13,373 nucleotides of DNA from CAYRGY01 sp964424075 (GTDB lineage: Bacteria > Patescibacteriota > Gracilibacteria > UBA1369), in NCBI GenBank assembly GCA_964424075.1, contig CAYRGY010000009.1:1-13373 (forward strand). Reading direction: 5' to 3'. Each line of letters begins with the position of its first letter. Positions within the stretch are counted from its first letter, which is position 1. The position numbers and the translations under genes are program-made. The notes under the pieces are model-generated. The model was not told where the DNA came from, searched no databases, and saw only the letters and a program-made list of their open reading frames with translations. Shown one piece after another: positions 6,854 to 13,373 of this stretch.

Positions 6854-8971
6854 TTATTGTTGATCAAGTACTTTCTTGGATAATTTGTAGCGACCCTGTT
6901 GATCAATTTCAATTAACTTTACTTTGACCAGGTCATCCATCTTCAAATAGTCTTCCACTTTATTGACACGCTCATTGGCAATTTCTGAAACGTGGAGTAA
7001 TCCATCCTTGCCTGGAGTAATCTCGACGAAGGCACCGAAATCTGTGATGCGTACGACTTTTCCTTCGAAAATATCACCGACTTTGGGTTCATAGGTAATT
7101 TTGGCGATCCAATCTTCGGCTTTTTTAGCTCCGTCCTGATTATTGGAAGTAATCATGACCAAGCCATCATCTTCAATATCAATATCGACATCACATTCTT
7201 TGGTGATTTTTTGAATAGTTTCCCCACCCTTTCCGATAATGTCGCGAATCTTTTCCGGATTAATCTTAATTGTGGTGATTCTTGGAGCTGTTGGCGCCAT
7301 TTCTGCCCGTGGTGCAGCAATAACTTGCTCCATGGCATCCAGCAACTGATTGCGGGCGACTTCAGCTTTTTGAAGCGCTTCTCTGAGCAAGTCTACAGAC
7401 AGTCCTTTAACCTTGATATCCATTTGTAAAGCAGTAATACCAGTTCTGGTACCGGCAACTTTGAAATCCATATCACCGGCAAAGTCTTCCATTCCTTGGA
7501 TGTCAGTCAAAATTTTGTAGCCGTTGGCAATGTCACCATCATAAGTGACAAGCCCCATGGCAATTCCTGCCACTGGACTGGAAATTGGTACGCCCGCGTC
7601 CATTAAGGCTAGTGTTGAACCGCAGACAGAAGCCATGGAACTGGATCCATTACATCCCATGATTTCGGAAACCACCCAGATGGTGTAAGGGAATTTCTCC
7701 TTTTCTGGCAAAACCGGGAAAAGGGCTCGTTCAGCCAAACTACCATGTCCGATATCACGTCTACTAGGGCCGCGAAGCGGCTTGGTCTCCCCTACTGAGA
7801 AAGGAGGGAAATTATAGTGATGGAAATAACGCTTTTCTTCATCTTCATCCATAGTATCTATAACCTGTGCAGCTCCTGGAGAGCCAAGAGTGGTAATACT
7901 TAAAGCTTGAGTTTCTCCTCTTTGGAATAGCGCAGATCCATGTGTCTTTGGTAATAGTCCAACTTTAATATCCAATGGTCGGATTTGATCAAGGCTACGG
8001 CCATCAAGGCGTTTTTCAGCTTCGAGAATATTTTTGCGCATGTTCTTCTCGAAAATCTTGTTGAGATCGTTTTTTAGCTCACTTTTGGAGATTTCTCCAC
8101 TTTCTATTTGAGCGGCAAACTTTTCGAAAAGCATTTGTTCTAACTCTTTGAGTTTTTTCTTAATTTCAACTTTGGTAGGTCCTGAAACGGCATCAAGCTG
8201 ATCTGTCGTGATTGTACTTTGAACTGCTTCAAGGGTTGTAGAGTTTGATTCTCTCAAAATTACTTCCAAATCGGGCTTTTTGTGTGCGGCGATAAATTCT
8301 TTTTGAAATTGGCAAATTTTCTTAATTTCCTGATGTGCCAGTTCGAGAGCTCTTAACATAGTTTCATTATCGATCTCTTTAGCTCCGGCTTCCACCATGG
8401 TTATCGCCTCTTCTGTACCGGCAACAACAAGCTCCAGTCTGCCATTATCCTCTTGTTCATAGGTTGGATTTATCAAAAGCTCCTCTTCACCATTGCTATT
8501 TTTGGCGAACCCAACACGGACGGCTCCAACAGGACCGGAGAAAGGCATTCCTGAAATGCTTAGCGCTGCAGATGCAGCAATAATTGCTAATGCACCCGGA
8601 TCAACTTCAAGATCCGCAGATAAAACTGAGCAAATCAACTGTAGTTCGTTAGTGAGGGTTTTGGGAAATAAAGGACGAATAGGTCGGTCGATTAATCTTG
8701 ATGTAAGCACTGACTTTTCAGAGGGACGACCTTCGCGTTTGACGAAACGGCTGCCTTTGATTTTTCCGGCCGCATAGTATTTTTCCTCAAAATCAACAGA
8801 AAGGGGAAGGAAATCTAGTCCTTCACGAGGATCTCCCATCATGGCACTGGCAAAAACTACTGTATCGTCAAGTGAGACAGTAACTGAGCCGCTGGATTGA
8901 TTGGCTAGAAGTCCGGTTTCTATTTTAAGAGTACGTCCTGCTATCTCTAATGTAAATTCTTTTTGATCCAT
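6854..8971 (-). CDS. pnp: Polyribonucleotide nucleotidyltransferase (PNPase)
   Basis: A phosphorolytic 3'-5' exoribonuclease that degrades mRNA to nucleoside diphosphates and acts as a homotrimer. The 705-aa length is normal and every domain is present: a first RNase PH domain (about 1-140, with YYAAGKIKGSRFVKREGRPSEK at 65-86), a helical linker (about 220-320), a second RNase PH domain (about 325-560, with GETKPLRGPSRRDIGHG and NGSSSMASVCG), a KH domain with IIGKGGETIQ (578-587), and an S1 domain (about 632-698, with VRITDFGAFVEI). The catalytic acidic/Lys set equivalent to E. coli D486, D492 and K494 is D496, D502 and K504. It lies downstream of rpsO in the classical order, with a 73-bp gap holding a hairpin, and ends at a strong terminator. 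The ATG at 8971 has no Shine-Dalgarno site, so expression may depend on the leader. Confidence 0.97.
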   Translation of the reverse strand: MDQKEFTLEIAGRTLKIETGLLANQSSGSVTVSLDDTVVFASAMMGDPREGLDFLPLSVDFEEKYYAAGKIKGSRFVKREGRPSEKSVLTSRLIDRPIRPLFPKTLTNELQLICSVLSADLEVDPGALAIIAASAALSISGMPFSGPVGAVRVGFAKNSNGEEELLINPTYEQEDNGRLELVVAGTEEAITMVEAGAKEIDNETMLRALELAHQEIKKICQFQKEFIAAHKKPDLEVILRESNSTTLEAVQSTITTDQLDAVSGPTKVEIKKKLKELEQMLFEKFAAQIESGEISKSELKNDLNKIFEKNMRKNILEAEKRLDGRSLDQIRPLDIKVGLLPKTHGSALFQRGETQALSITTLGSPGAAQVIDTMDEDEEKRYFHHYNFPPFSVGETKPLRGPSRRDIGHGSLAERALFPVLPEKEKFPYTIWVVSEIMGCNGSSSMASVCGSTLALMDAGVPISSPVAGIAMGLVTYDGDIANGYKILTDIQGMEDFAGDMDFKVAGTRTGITALQMDIKVKGLSVDLLREALQKAEVARNQLLDAMEQVIAAPRAEMAPTAPRITTIKINPEKIRDIIGKGGETIQKITKECDVDIDIEDDGLVMITSNNQDGAKKAEDWIAKITYEPKVGDIFEGKVVRITDFGAFVEITPGKDGLLHVSEIANERVNKVEDYLKMDDLVKVKLIEIDQQGRYKLSKKVLDQQ

Positions 8972-8985
8972 ATTTATTTAAGTTA

Positions 8986-9015
8986 AAAATTCTGTCCTTG
9001 TGAGCAAGAGGCAGA
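8986..9015 (-). promoter_or_regulatory. Hairpin between rpsO and pnp (possible attenuator or processing site)
   Basis: On the minus strand TCTGCCTCTTG and CAAGGACAGA pair as an imperfect stem (TCTG/CAGA and CTTG/CAAG, with a mismatch and a bulge) around a CTCA loop. AATTTTTAA follows, about 19 bases before the pnp ATG. Its position matches the rpsO-pnp intercistronic region that in E. coli carries a terminator and an RNase III/PNPase autoregulatory hairpin. The stem here is short, so the role is inferred. Confidence 0.4.
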
Positions 9016-9044
9016 TTTAATGATTGATAAACAAAAAAAATGAT

Positions 9045-9308
9045 TTATTTTTTGAAATCCAGTTTGGAGAGAAGTTCGTCATATTTGTCCTTCTCATTTA
9101 GTCTTAAGTAATTTAAGAGCTTTCTTCTTTTACCGACCATCATTAAAAGGCCTCTTCTTGAGTGATTGTCCTTGGAGTGTGTTTCTAAGTGCTTTGATAA
9201 CTGCTTAATTCTCTCAGTTAAAATCGCTACCTGGACTTGTGGAGAGCCTGTATCCTTAGGATGGACGGCATAGCTGCCAATTACTTTTTTCTTATCGTCC
9301 CTTTGCAT
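9045..9308 (-). CDS. rpsO: 30S ribosomal protein S15
   Basis: Binds 16S rRNA in the central domain early in 30S assembly and contributes to an intersubunit bridge. The 87-aa sequence from the ATG at 9308 (MQRDDKKKVIGSYAVHPKDTGSPQVQ) matches the usual 88-89 aa size; an in-frame TTG two codons upstream is a less likely start. Diagnostic blocks are DTGSPQVQVAILTERI in the first half and HSRRGLLMMVGKRRKLLNYL in the rRNA-binding half. It is first in the rpsO-pnp pair and is preceded by its own candidate promoter and a leader of about 40 bases. S15 often represses its own mRNA; I cannot identify such a fold here. No Shine-Dalgarno site is visible. Confidence 0.97.
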   Translation of the reverse strand: MQRDDKKKVIGSYAVHPKDTGSPQVQVAILTERIKQLSKHLETHSKDNHSRRGLLMMVGKRRKLLNYLRLNEKDKYDELLSKLDFKK

Positions 9309-9354
9309 TTTCAAATGTATATTAAAAAAGATAAACCTATAGACGCCGTGCTAA

Positions 9355-9383
9355 AATTTAGCAGATTCATTAAATCCACGCAA
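9355..9383 (-). promoter_or_regulatory. Candidate promoter of rpsO-pnp
   Basis: On the minus strand TTGCGT (9383-9378) and TAAATT (9360-9355) are separated by exactly 17 bases, between the upstream gene's terminator and rpsO. Both hexamers are imperfect. The -10 overlaps a 13-bp palindrome, GCTAAAATTTAGC (9350-9362), that could be an operator. Confidence 0.4.
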
Positions 9384-9391
9384 GCTAAAAT

Positions 9392-9420
9392 AGTCCCGAC
9401 TGCAAAAGACAGGCGGGACT
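9392..9420 (-). terminator. Rho-independent terminator of the SLH-protein gene
   Basis: AGTCCCG (9392-9398) pairs with CGGGACT (9414-9420), and after one mismatch an inner CTG/CAG extends the stem around a seven-base loop. On the minus strand the hairpin lies 30 bases after the stop of the SLH-protein gene and is followed by ATTTTA, a short U-run. It separates that gene from rpsO, which is transcribed in the same direction. Confidence 0.7.
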
Positions 9421-9449
9421 TTGATTAATCAGACTTTTGATAGGGTGTA

Positions 9450-11111
9450 CTATATTTTTTCCGCTATATAAAGCTTATATATTATCTGGGCAACTTCCCT
9501 ACGTGTTGTATAGTTAGTAGGTTTTAATTCATTCCCCTCAAATAGATTACTATCTTTGGAAAATTTGGCGAAGCCGGTAAACCACTGCTCCAGAGGCACA
9601 TCAACATAAGATGACTCAGTATCAGCAGGCATTTCTTCAGTTAAGTTGCGGAGTAAAAGTGCTAAGAATTCTACACGATTAACTTGTCTGCCGGGTCTAT
9701 AGAATCCTGCATCTTCACCTGAAGCATAACCGGTAATTATGCCGAGCTCTACTCCTCTGCAAATATATTGATATGACCATTGGTCATCAGTAACATCAGG
9801 GAATGCGGCTTCGTCCTGGCAATAATCGACTTCATCATCAAATTGATTGAAGGTCATTAAAATGATTTTGGCGACTTGATCACGTAATAAAATGTCATCA
9901 GGTCCAAAACTGCCATCCGGATAACCGGTCATGGCACCAAGTGACTGAACATATTCGATGGCTTCACAATCTGGATCGTCCGGTTCTAGATCGGTATAGC
10001 CGGCACAGGAAGTAGCTACTTCAGAAGTTTCAACCTGGAAGTATAATAGCTTTTCTTCAATTTCCACCATAGAGCTAACGCCGCTAACACTAAAAACATA
10101 TTCTCCATCCTCGACCAGATTCCCATCACTATCCTGACCATTCCAGATAATTTGATTCACTCCATCTACTTGCAATTCCCAGTCAGGAATTTCGATTATG
10201 ATGTCTTCCGGGTTATCCTTAAGATAAATCTTTGTATTAATAGTTGGAGTGTCTTCAATATTGCTTAATGTAAAACCTAGTGTAAGATTGCCCGCATTGG
10301 GATTATAGGGATCGGGATCAGCATACAAACCTGATGCGACAGGGATAACCAGCGGTTCTGTGTAGTCAATAACACCCTGAGCAAGTACGGTATTAAAAGG
10401 CATTCCATCAAGCTCACCGGAAACGGTTATTGTATAGTCGTAAACACCCAGTGGTGCTTCTGAACCATCATCAAGGGTTTTAGTCCAAATCATGGTGTGA
10501 TCACCATCACTATCAATATTCAAATTAATAGTGCGCTTTTTTTGAGGATCTTCTTGATTCACTATTTCAAAGGATAAATCCAAACCCTGATCTGCAACAC
10601 CGTCACTAATTAAATATTCAAGAAAAAAGGCGTCTTTGTCACTGGTAAAGTTTTGCTGAGTTTTAATATTAACCTGCATAGATTCAGTGGGAACAGTTTT
10701 TACCTCAATACCTCCGGTGCTGAGCTCTTGCTGATTTCCGTCAACAACTGCCAAGTAAAATTTGTAGCTACCGGTAGGAGCAAATGGTGTCTCAGGATTA
10801 GTTGTAGATCCATCCCAAGTGAGCTCAACAGTGCCCGGTTCTCGCAGGTCAGCACCTTCCTCGCCGAAAACATAAATAACTTGATTTTCTGCATCTCTGA
10901 TCTGCTCAATTACTTCTATTGAATCTGAACCTTCCGGCGACAATTCATAGGAAATCTGAATTTCTGTAGCACTCTGATCATTTAATAGGGCAGGATTGGG
11001 ATCGAAAATTACATTGGCAAAAGGGCTGGCCGCAAAAGCTGTAGGGGAAAATATAGCAAACACACCTGCAATAACGAGTGTACGCCAGAGTCCGGAATGC
11101 AGATTTTTCAT
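9450..11111 (-). CDS. Secreted cell-surface protein with FlgD-like Ig repeats and C-terminal SLH domains
   Basis: A 553-aa exported protein likely anchored to the cell wall or S-layer. Residues 1-28 form a Sec signal peptide (positively charged start, hydrophobic core LVIAGVFAIF, TAFA cleavage region). Residues about 30-360 hold roughly three beta-rich repeats of FlgD-Ig type, each ending in a pattern such as IWNGQDSDGNLVEDGEYVF (322-340), with related copies near 97-121 and 208-230. Residues about 369-553 contain three SLH-like units: 384-420 with GAMTGYPDGSFGPDD; 437-488 beginning FPDVTDDQW with GIITGYASGEDAGFYRP; and 502-547 beginning YVDVPLEQW. Four cysteines (C369, C382, C431, C451) sit in or beside the SLH part and may form disulphides. 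It has its own -10 and terminator, so it is probably monocistronic. The ligand is unknown. Confidence 0.88.
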   Translation of the reverse strand: MKNLHSGLWRTLVIAGVFAIFSPTAFAASPFANVIFDPNPALLNDQSATEIQISYELSPEGSDSIEVIEQIRDAENQVIYVFGEEGADLREPGTVELTWDGSTTNPETPFAPTGSYKFYLAVVDGNQQELSTGGIEVKTVPTESMQVNIKTQQNFTSDKDAFFLEYLISDGVADQGLDLSFEIVNQEDPQKKRTINLNIDSDGDHTMIWTKTLDDGSEAPLGVYDYTITVSGELDGMPFNTVLAQGVIDYTEPLVIPVASGLYADPDPYNPNAGNLTLGFTLSNIEDTPTINTKIYLKDNPEDIIIEIPDWELQVDGVNQIIWNGQDSDGNLVEDGEYVFSVSGVSSMVEIEEKLLYFQVETSEVATSCAGYTDLEPDDPDCEAIEYVQSLGAMTGYPDGSFGPDDILLRDQVAKIILMTFNQFDDEVDYCQDEAAFPDVTDDQWSYQYICRGVELGIITGYASGEDAGFYRPGRQVNRVEFLALLLRNLTEEMPADTESSYVDVPLEQWFTGFAKFSKDSNLFEGNELKPTNYTTRREVAQIIYKLYIAEKI

Positions 11112-11141
11112 GGTTTTTAGGTTAATTTATTTAATGACTTC

Positions 11142-11147
11142 ATTATA
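11142..11147 (-). promoter_or_regulatory. -10 element of the SLH-protein gene
   Basis: A perfect TATAAT on the minus strand, about 30 bases before the ATG at 11111. No good -35 is visible at 16-18 bp spacing, where the 13-bp tandem repeat lies instead. Confidence 0.5.
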
Positions 11148-11169
11148 TGAATACAGTATATGAATACAG
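11144..11169. repeat. Perfect 13-bp tandem repeat in a divergent promoter region
   Basis: TATATGAATACAG occurs twice head to tail with no mismatch (11144-11156 and 11157-11169). It overlaps the SLH gene's TATAAT and ends just before the candidate -35 of the rightward membrane-protein gene. Confidence 0.9.
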
Positions 11170-11171
11170 TT

Positions 11172-11200
11172 TTGAATGTCTAAGCTTTTTGTGGTAAAAA
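11172..11200 (+). promoter_or_regulatory. Candidate promoter of the membrane-protein gene
   Basis: TTGAAT (11172-11177) and TAAAAA (11195-11200) have the ideal 17-base spacing. They lie 20 bases before the ATG at 11221, leaving a leader of only about 14 bases, with no Shine-Dalgarno site. Confidence 0.4.
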
Positions 11201-11220
11201 ATAGAAAAACACCAGTTTAG

Positions 11221-12159
11221 ATGAATTACAAAAAAATTGTTGCAGAAGCCTGGGTCTTTACGCAGGAAAATAAGGGTTTGATTTTTTGGTATAGTGCTAT
11301 TGCCTCAGTTTTTACTACTCTAGTCGGTATCGGTTATTTACTCTATCAATACTATGCCTTAGTCTCTTCATCCGCGTTTCAAAACTGGGATGAGAGCTTT
11401 TCTTCAGTTTTAGCTAAACAAATAATCGGTTTTATTCAGGCTCGTCCTAATTTACTGATCCCATTAATTGTTGCTGCAGTCTTTGTCGCTTTAATGTTTT
11501 TCATCTTTCCCATTTTTTGCCAAGGAGCACTCATTCAGATCATTGCCAGAAAGAGAAATGGTCAAAAAGTTCGACTACGTCAGGGAATTTCCTTTGGTAT
11601 GCTCTCTTTTCTGCCCCTGTTTGAATATCATTTATTGATCAGAACATTCAGTATTTGGTCCGTAATGGGCGTTTTTACCATGACTGTCAGAACTCTAGGT
11701 TTTGAGGTGCTAAATGTTTTGCTGCCGGCATTTATCGTACTAGTGCTAATTGCATTGATTATTGCTGTGATTTTTACCTATACCGATTATTATATTGTCA
11801 TAGATGAAGAGGGAGTCTTTCCTTCAATCGGAAAAAGTGTTGCTCTGGTAGTGAAGCACTTGGAAGAAACCTTATTTTTGACCCTTTTGATGATTTTAAT
11901 CGGAATCAGAATTATTGTGCAGGTCTTTTTTGTCTTGGCAATTCCGGTAGGTGCTATCGGAATTCTATATTTGTTTACATCAGTAAATTTGCCAATTTTG
12001 GCCTGGTGGGTTGCAGCCAGCTCGTCAATTATAGGCTTATTTTTTGCCTCATATTTAAACGGAGTCATTCACGTTTTCGCAGTTTCTGTCTGGACTTTCA
12101 CTTTTTTGCGCCTCACTACCAATCAATTACCATCTGCTCGGGAAGCATCTAAAGAGTAG
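11221..12159 (+). CDS. Multi-pass integral membrane protein, unknown function
   Basis: A 312-aa protein dominated by hydrophobic segments, roughly at 20-45, 77-108, 124-155, 163-188, 214-252 and 256-296, so about six or more membrane spans, with no cleavable signal peptide. Short charged loops (KRNGQKVRLRQG at 111-122; DEEGVFPSIGKS at 195-206) are the kind of cytoplasmic loop seen in DUF975 or glycerophosphodiester-phosphodiesterase membrane-domain families. The similarity is one of overall pattern only, and I cannot assign a family firmly. There is no catalytic motif. It is transcribed alone to the right, divergent from the SLH-protein gene, and its last 11 bases overlap the end of the convergent DUF3307-like gene. 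There is no terminator between them. Confidence 0.82.
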   Translation: MNYKKIVAEAWVFTQENKGLIFWYSAIASVFTTLVGIGYLLYQYYALVSSSAFQNWDESFSSVLAKQIIGFIQARPNLLIPLIVAAVFVALMFFIFPIFCQGALIQIIARKRNGQKVRLRQGISFGMLSFLPLFEYHLLIRTFSIWSVMGVFTMTVRTLGFEVLNVLLPAFIVLVLIALIIAVIFTYTDYYIVIDEEGVFPSIGKSVALVVKHLEETLFLTLLMILIGIRIIVQVFFVLAIPVGAIGILYLFTSVNLPILAWWVAASSSIIGLFFASYLNGVIHVFAVSVWTFTFLRLTTNQLPSAREASKE

Positions 12160-12739
12160 TGGCAATGGTGACTAGGGCGATATAGAAGAGAGAGATAATA
12201 AACAGTCTTTTGGCGACTGCTTTTTGGTTAAAGTGGAAATGTGGAAAATCCATTTTTTTACGTAATAGTTGATAGCGACTATATTCAATTGCATATACAG
12301 TAAAAATAATTAGAGCGAAGAAATAGATCAGGAAGGGCTGATAATACCAATTAAGCAAAAGCAGGTTTTGGGCTGCGCTGAGCATTTCCTGATCCGGAGA
12401 AAGCCCCAGATTGATTGAAAGAAGCGTAACAATACCAATAGAAGTAAAGTGACAAAGTTGATCCAGCCAATAGCTAAGCAAAAAATTCGTTTCACTTTTT
12501 TCAGTAATGGCTTTGGTTTGATCAATTACATAATGAAAAGCCGCTAACATTAAGGCTATCAGGATGGCATTCAAATTAAAAAAATAAAGATAAAGTAGCG
12601 CTGAGGTTACTATAAAATGTATTCCAACATGAGTCGCCACTCCGCGCCAGGATTGATATTTATATTTAACCAGCTTAAGTGGCTGCAAAGGATAATCCCC
12701 AATTAAATGGGCCAAGATGAGATAACTGACAATTGGCAA
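12149..12739 (-). CDS. DUF3307-like membrane protein
   Basis: A 196-aa polytopic membrane protein. The N-terminus LILAHLIGDYPLQPLKLVKYK (7-27), followed by HVGIHFIVTSALLYLYFF, HYVIDQTK (69-76) and LDQLCH (92-97), fits the conserved His/Asp pattern of DUF3307 proteins, whose role is unknown. There are about four membrane spans. The start is TTG at 12739: the next in-frame ATG lies about 60 codons in, past the conserved motif, and an in-frame TAA lies two codons upstream. It begins six bases after the stop of the cyclic-nucleotide-binding gene, indicating an operon. Its 3' end overlaps the convergent membrane-protein gene by 11 bp. Family call fairly confident, function unknown. Confidence 0.82.
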   Translation of the reverse strand: MPIVSYLILAHLIGDYPLQPLKLVKYKYQSWRGVATHVGIHFIVTSALLYLYFFNLNAILIALMLAAFHYVIDQTKAITEKSETNFLLSYWLDQLCHFTSIGIVTLLSINLGLSPDQEMLSAAQNLLLLNWYYQPFLIYFFALIIFTVYAIEYSRYQLLRKKMDFPHFHFNQKAVAKRLFIISLFYIALVTIATTL

Positions 12740-12745
12740 AGTAAA

Positions 12746-13189
12746 TTAGTTAAAGCGTTGCAAGCGATCGTTCTTCTTGTAACGATTAAGGTAGGTATTG
12801 CTTATTTTAGCAGCAAAATCCTCATTCTCACTGATTAATTTGATCAAATCAGCTTTCATTAGCCGAAACATCTCTGAATCTTCCTCCACTTTGGCGGTAG
12901 CATTACGAGGATTATCTGAGATTAAAGCCATTTCACCGAAATAGTCATTCTCGCCAAGCATAGCAACATCCTTTTCATCTTCCCCGGGATGATAGATTCT
13001 GACAATGCCATTTTTAATTATATAAAAAGCATCTCCCTCATCGCCTTCGTTGAAAACTATGTGTTTGTGCGGGTAGAATTGCAGAGTGATGTGCTTAATA
13101 ACTTCTTGATTGGCAACTTCATCCAGATTCTCGAAAAGTGGAATTTGTTTGAGAATATTGGTGACTATGCTGATGTCTTGGTTTTCCAT
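12746..13189 (-). CDS. Stand-alone cyclic nucleotide-binding (CRP/cNMP) domain protein
   Basis: A 147-aa cytoplasmic protein with one cNMP-binding fold. IPLFENL (16-22) starts the domain; HIVFNEGDEGDAFYIIKNGIVRIY (43-66) is the typical beta-roll; and FGEMALISDNPRNATA (84-99) is the phosphate-binding cassette, with the Gly-Glu pair (G85, E86) and the Arg (R95) needed to bind the cyclic phosphate. A C-terminal helix (about 110-145) follows, but there is no helix-turn-helix, so it is not a CRP-type transcription factor. It could be a sensor that acts on a partner. The downstream DUF3307-like membrane protein, six bases away, is a candidate partner by proximity alone. A perfect extended -10 lies just upstream. 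Which nucleotide it binds, if any, is unknown. Confidence 0.88.
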   Translation of the reverse strand: MENQDISIVTNILKQIPLFENLDEVANQEVIKHITLQFYPHKHIVFNEGDEGDAFYIIKNGIVRIYHPGEDEKDVAMLGENDYFGEMALISDNPRNATAKVEEDSEMFRLMKADLIKLISENEDFAAKISNTYLNRYKKNDRLQRFN

Positions 13190-13211
13190 AGTATTGTTTT
13201 TAGTTTACTTG

Positions 13212-13220
13212 ATTATAACA
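13212..13220 (-). promoter_or_regulatory. Extended -10 promoter of the cNMP-binding/DUF3307 operon
   Basis: TGTTATAAT on the minus strand is a perfect TGnTATAAT extended -10 element. It lies 22 bases before the ATG at 13189. No -35 is evident, as expected for an extended -10. The inferred leader is about 16 bases, without a Shine-Dalgarno site. Confidence 0.55.
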
Positions 13221-13282
13221 TAAAGATTAAGCTTTGGGGAGAGCTGGAGATTGGAGATGCAAGGAACGCTCAAGTTGTAACG

Positions 13283-13373
13283 CCGGAATTGGCGCGCCGG
13301 GCGCCGGGCGGGCCGGGTTTTGTTTGGGGCGCGCGAGTGGCGCTTGGCGAGGCGCCGGGCGGGCGCAGGGCGG
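13283..13373. other. Abrupt GC-rich tail with a 14-bp direct repeat
   Basis: From about 13283 the composition changes sharply: 70 of the last 83 bases (13291-13373) are G or C, against an AT-rich background. GGCGCCGGGCGGGC occurs at 13300-13313 and again at 13351-13364. Several frames are open across it because AT-rich stop codons are absent, so open frames are not evidence of a gene. I recognise no gene here. It may be a repeat, a transferred fragment or an assembly join. Confidence 0.6.

Noticed and set aside
6817..6927. Short rightward frame starting at ATG 6817 with a preceding AGGAG
   Set aside because: It runs through the pnp terminator and then antisense to the pnp 3' end, so the SD-like sequence is probably chance.
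13291..13298. AscI recognition site GGCGCGCC, considered as a sign of cloning vector sequence
   Set aside because: An eight-base GC palindrome is expected by chance in such GC-rich sequence, and no adapter or vector sequence is recognised.
13230..13373. Long open frames on both strands across the right-hand tail, considered as a partial gene
   Set aside because: Several frames are open at once because the GC-rich sequence lacks stop codons; the translations are Ala/Gly/Pro/Arg low complexity with no start or motif.

Overview
The window looks like part of a compact, AT-rich bacterial genome. Its DNA ligase, DnaX, PNPase and S15 are clearly bacterial. Genes are tightly packed, and UGA is used as a normal stop (glycosyltransferase gene), so this is not a UGA=Gly lineage. 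The altered LigA Ia domain, the S-layer-type secreted protein and the scarcity of Shine-Dalgarno sites suggest a Patescibacteria (CPR) member. That placement is an inference from recalled family features, not a search result. No rRNA, tRNA, CRISPR array, transposase or integrase was recognised.

Layout. (1) Positions 1-1791, minus strand: three unrecognised genes in a row. They are a 171-aa helical protein, a 343-aa low-complexity protein with a possible degenerate NlpC/P60-like C-terminal domain, and the start of a Pro/Ala/Gln-rich protein that runs off the left edge. (2) Positions 1901-6607, plus strand: ligA, a GT4-type glycosyltransferase overlapping ligA by one base, and dnaX. The dnaX gene has a sequence that could yield a short gamma-like product. 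(3) Positions 6608-6853: a gene-free spacer ending in a strong rho-independent terminator. (4) Positions 6854-9308, minus strand: the classical rpsO-pnp pair, with a hairpin between the two genes. (5) Positions 9450-11111, minus strand: a secreted FlgD-Ig/SLH cell-surface protein with its own terminator. (6) Positions 11221-12159, plus strand: a multi-pass membrane protein whose end overlaps the convergent DUF3307-like gene by 11 bp. (7) Positions 12149-13189, minus strand: a cyclic-nucleotide-binding protein followed by the DUF3307-like membrane protein. (8) Positions 13283-13373: an abrupt, very GC-rich tail with no recognised gene.

The genes are mostly housekeeping: replication and repair (ligA, dnaX), RNA decay and translation (pnp, rpsO), and envelope (glycosyltransferase, SLH protein, membrane proteins). 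The points most worth a second look are the dnaX slippage signal with an upstream anti-SD match, the loss of the DnaX zinc ligands, the LigA Ia substitutions, the left-hand three-gene cluster, the 13-bp tandem repeat in a divergent promoter region, and the GC-rich right end.
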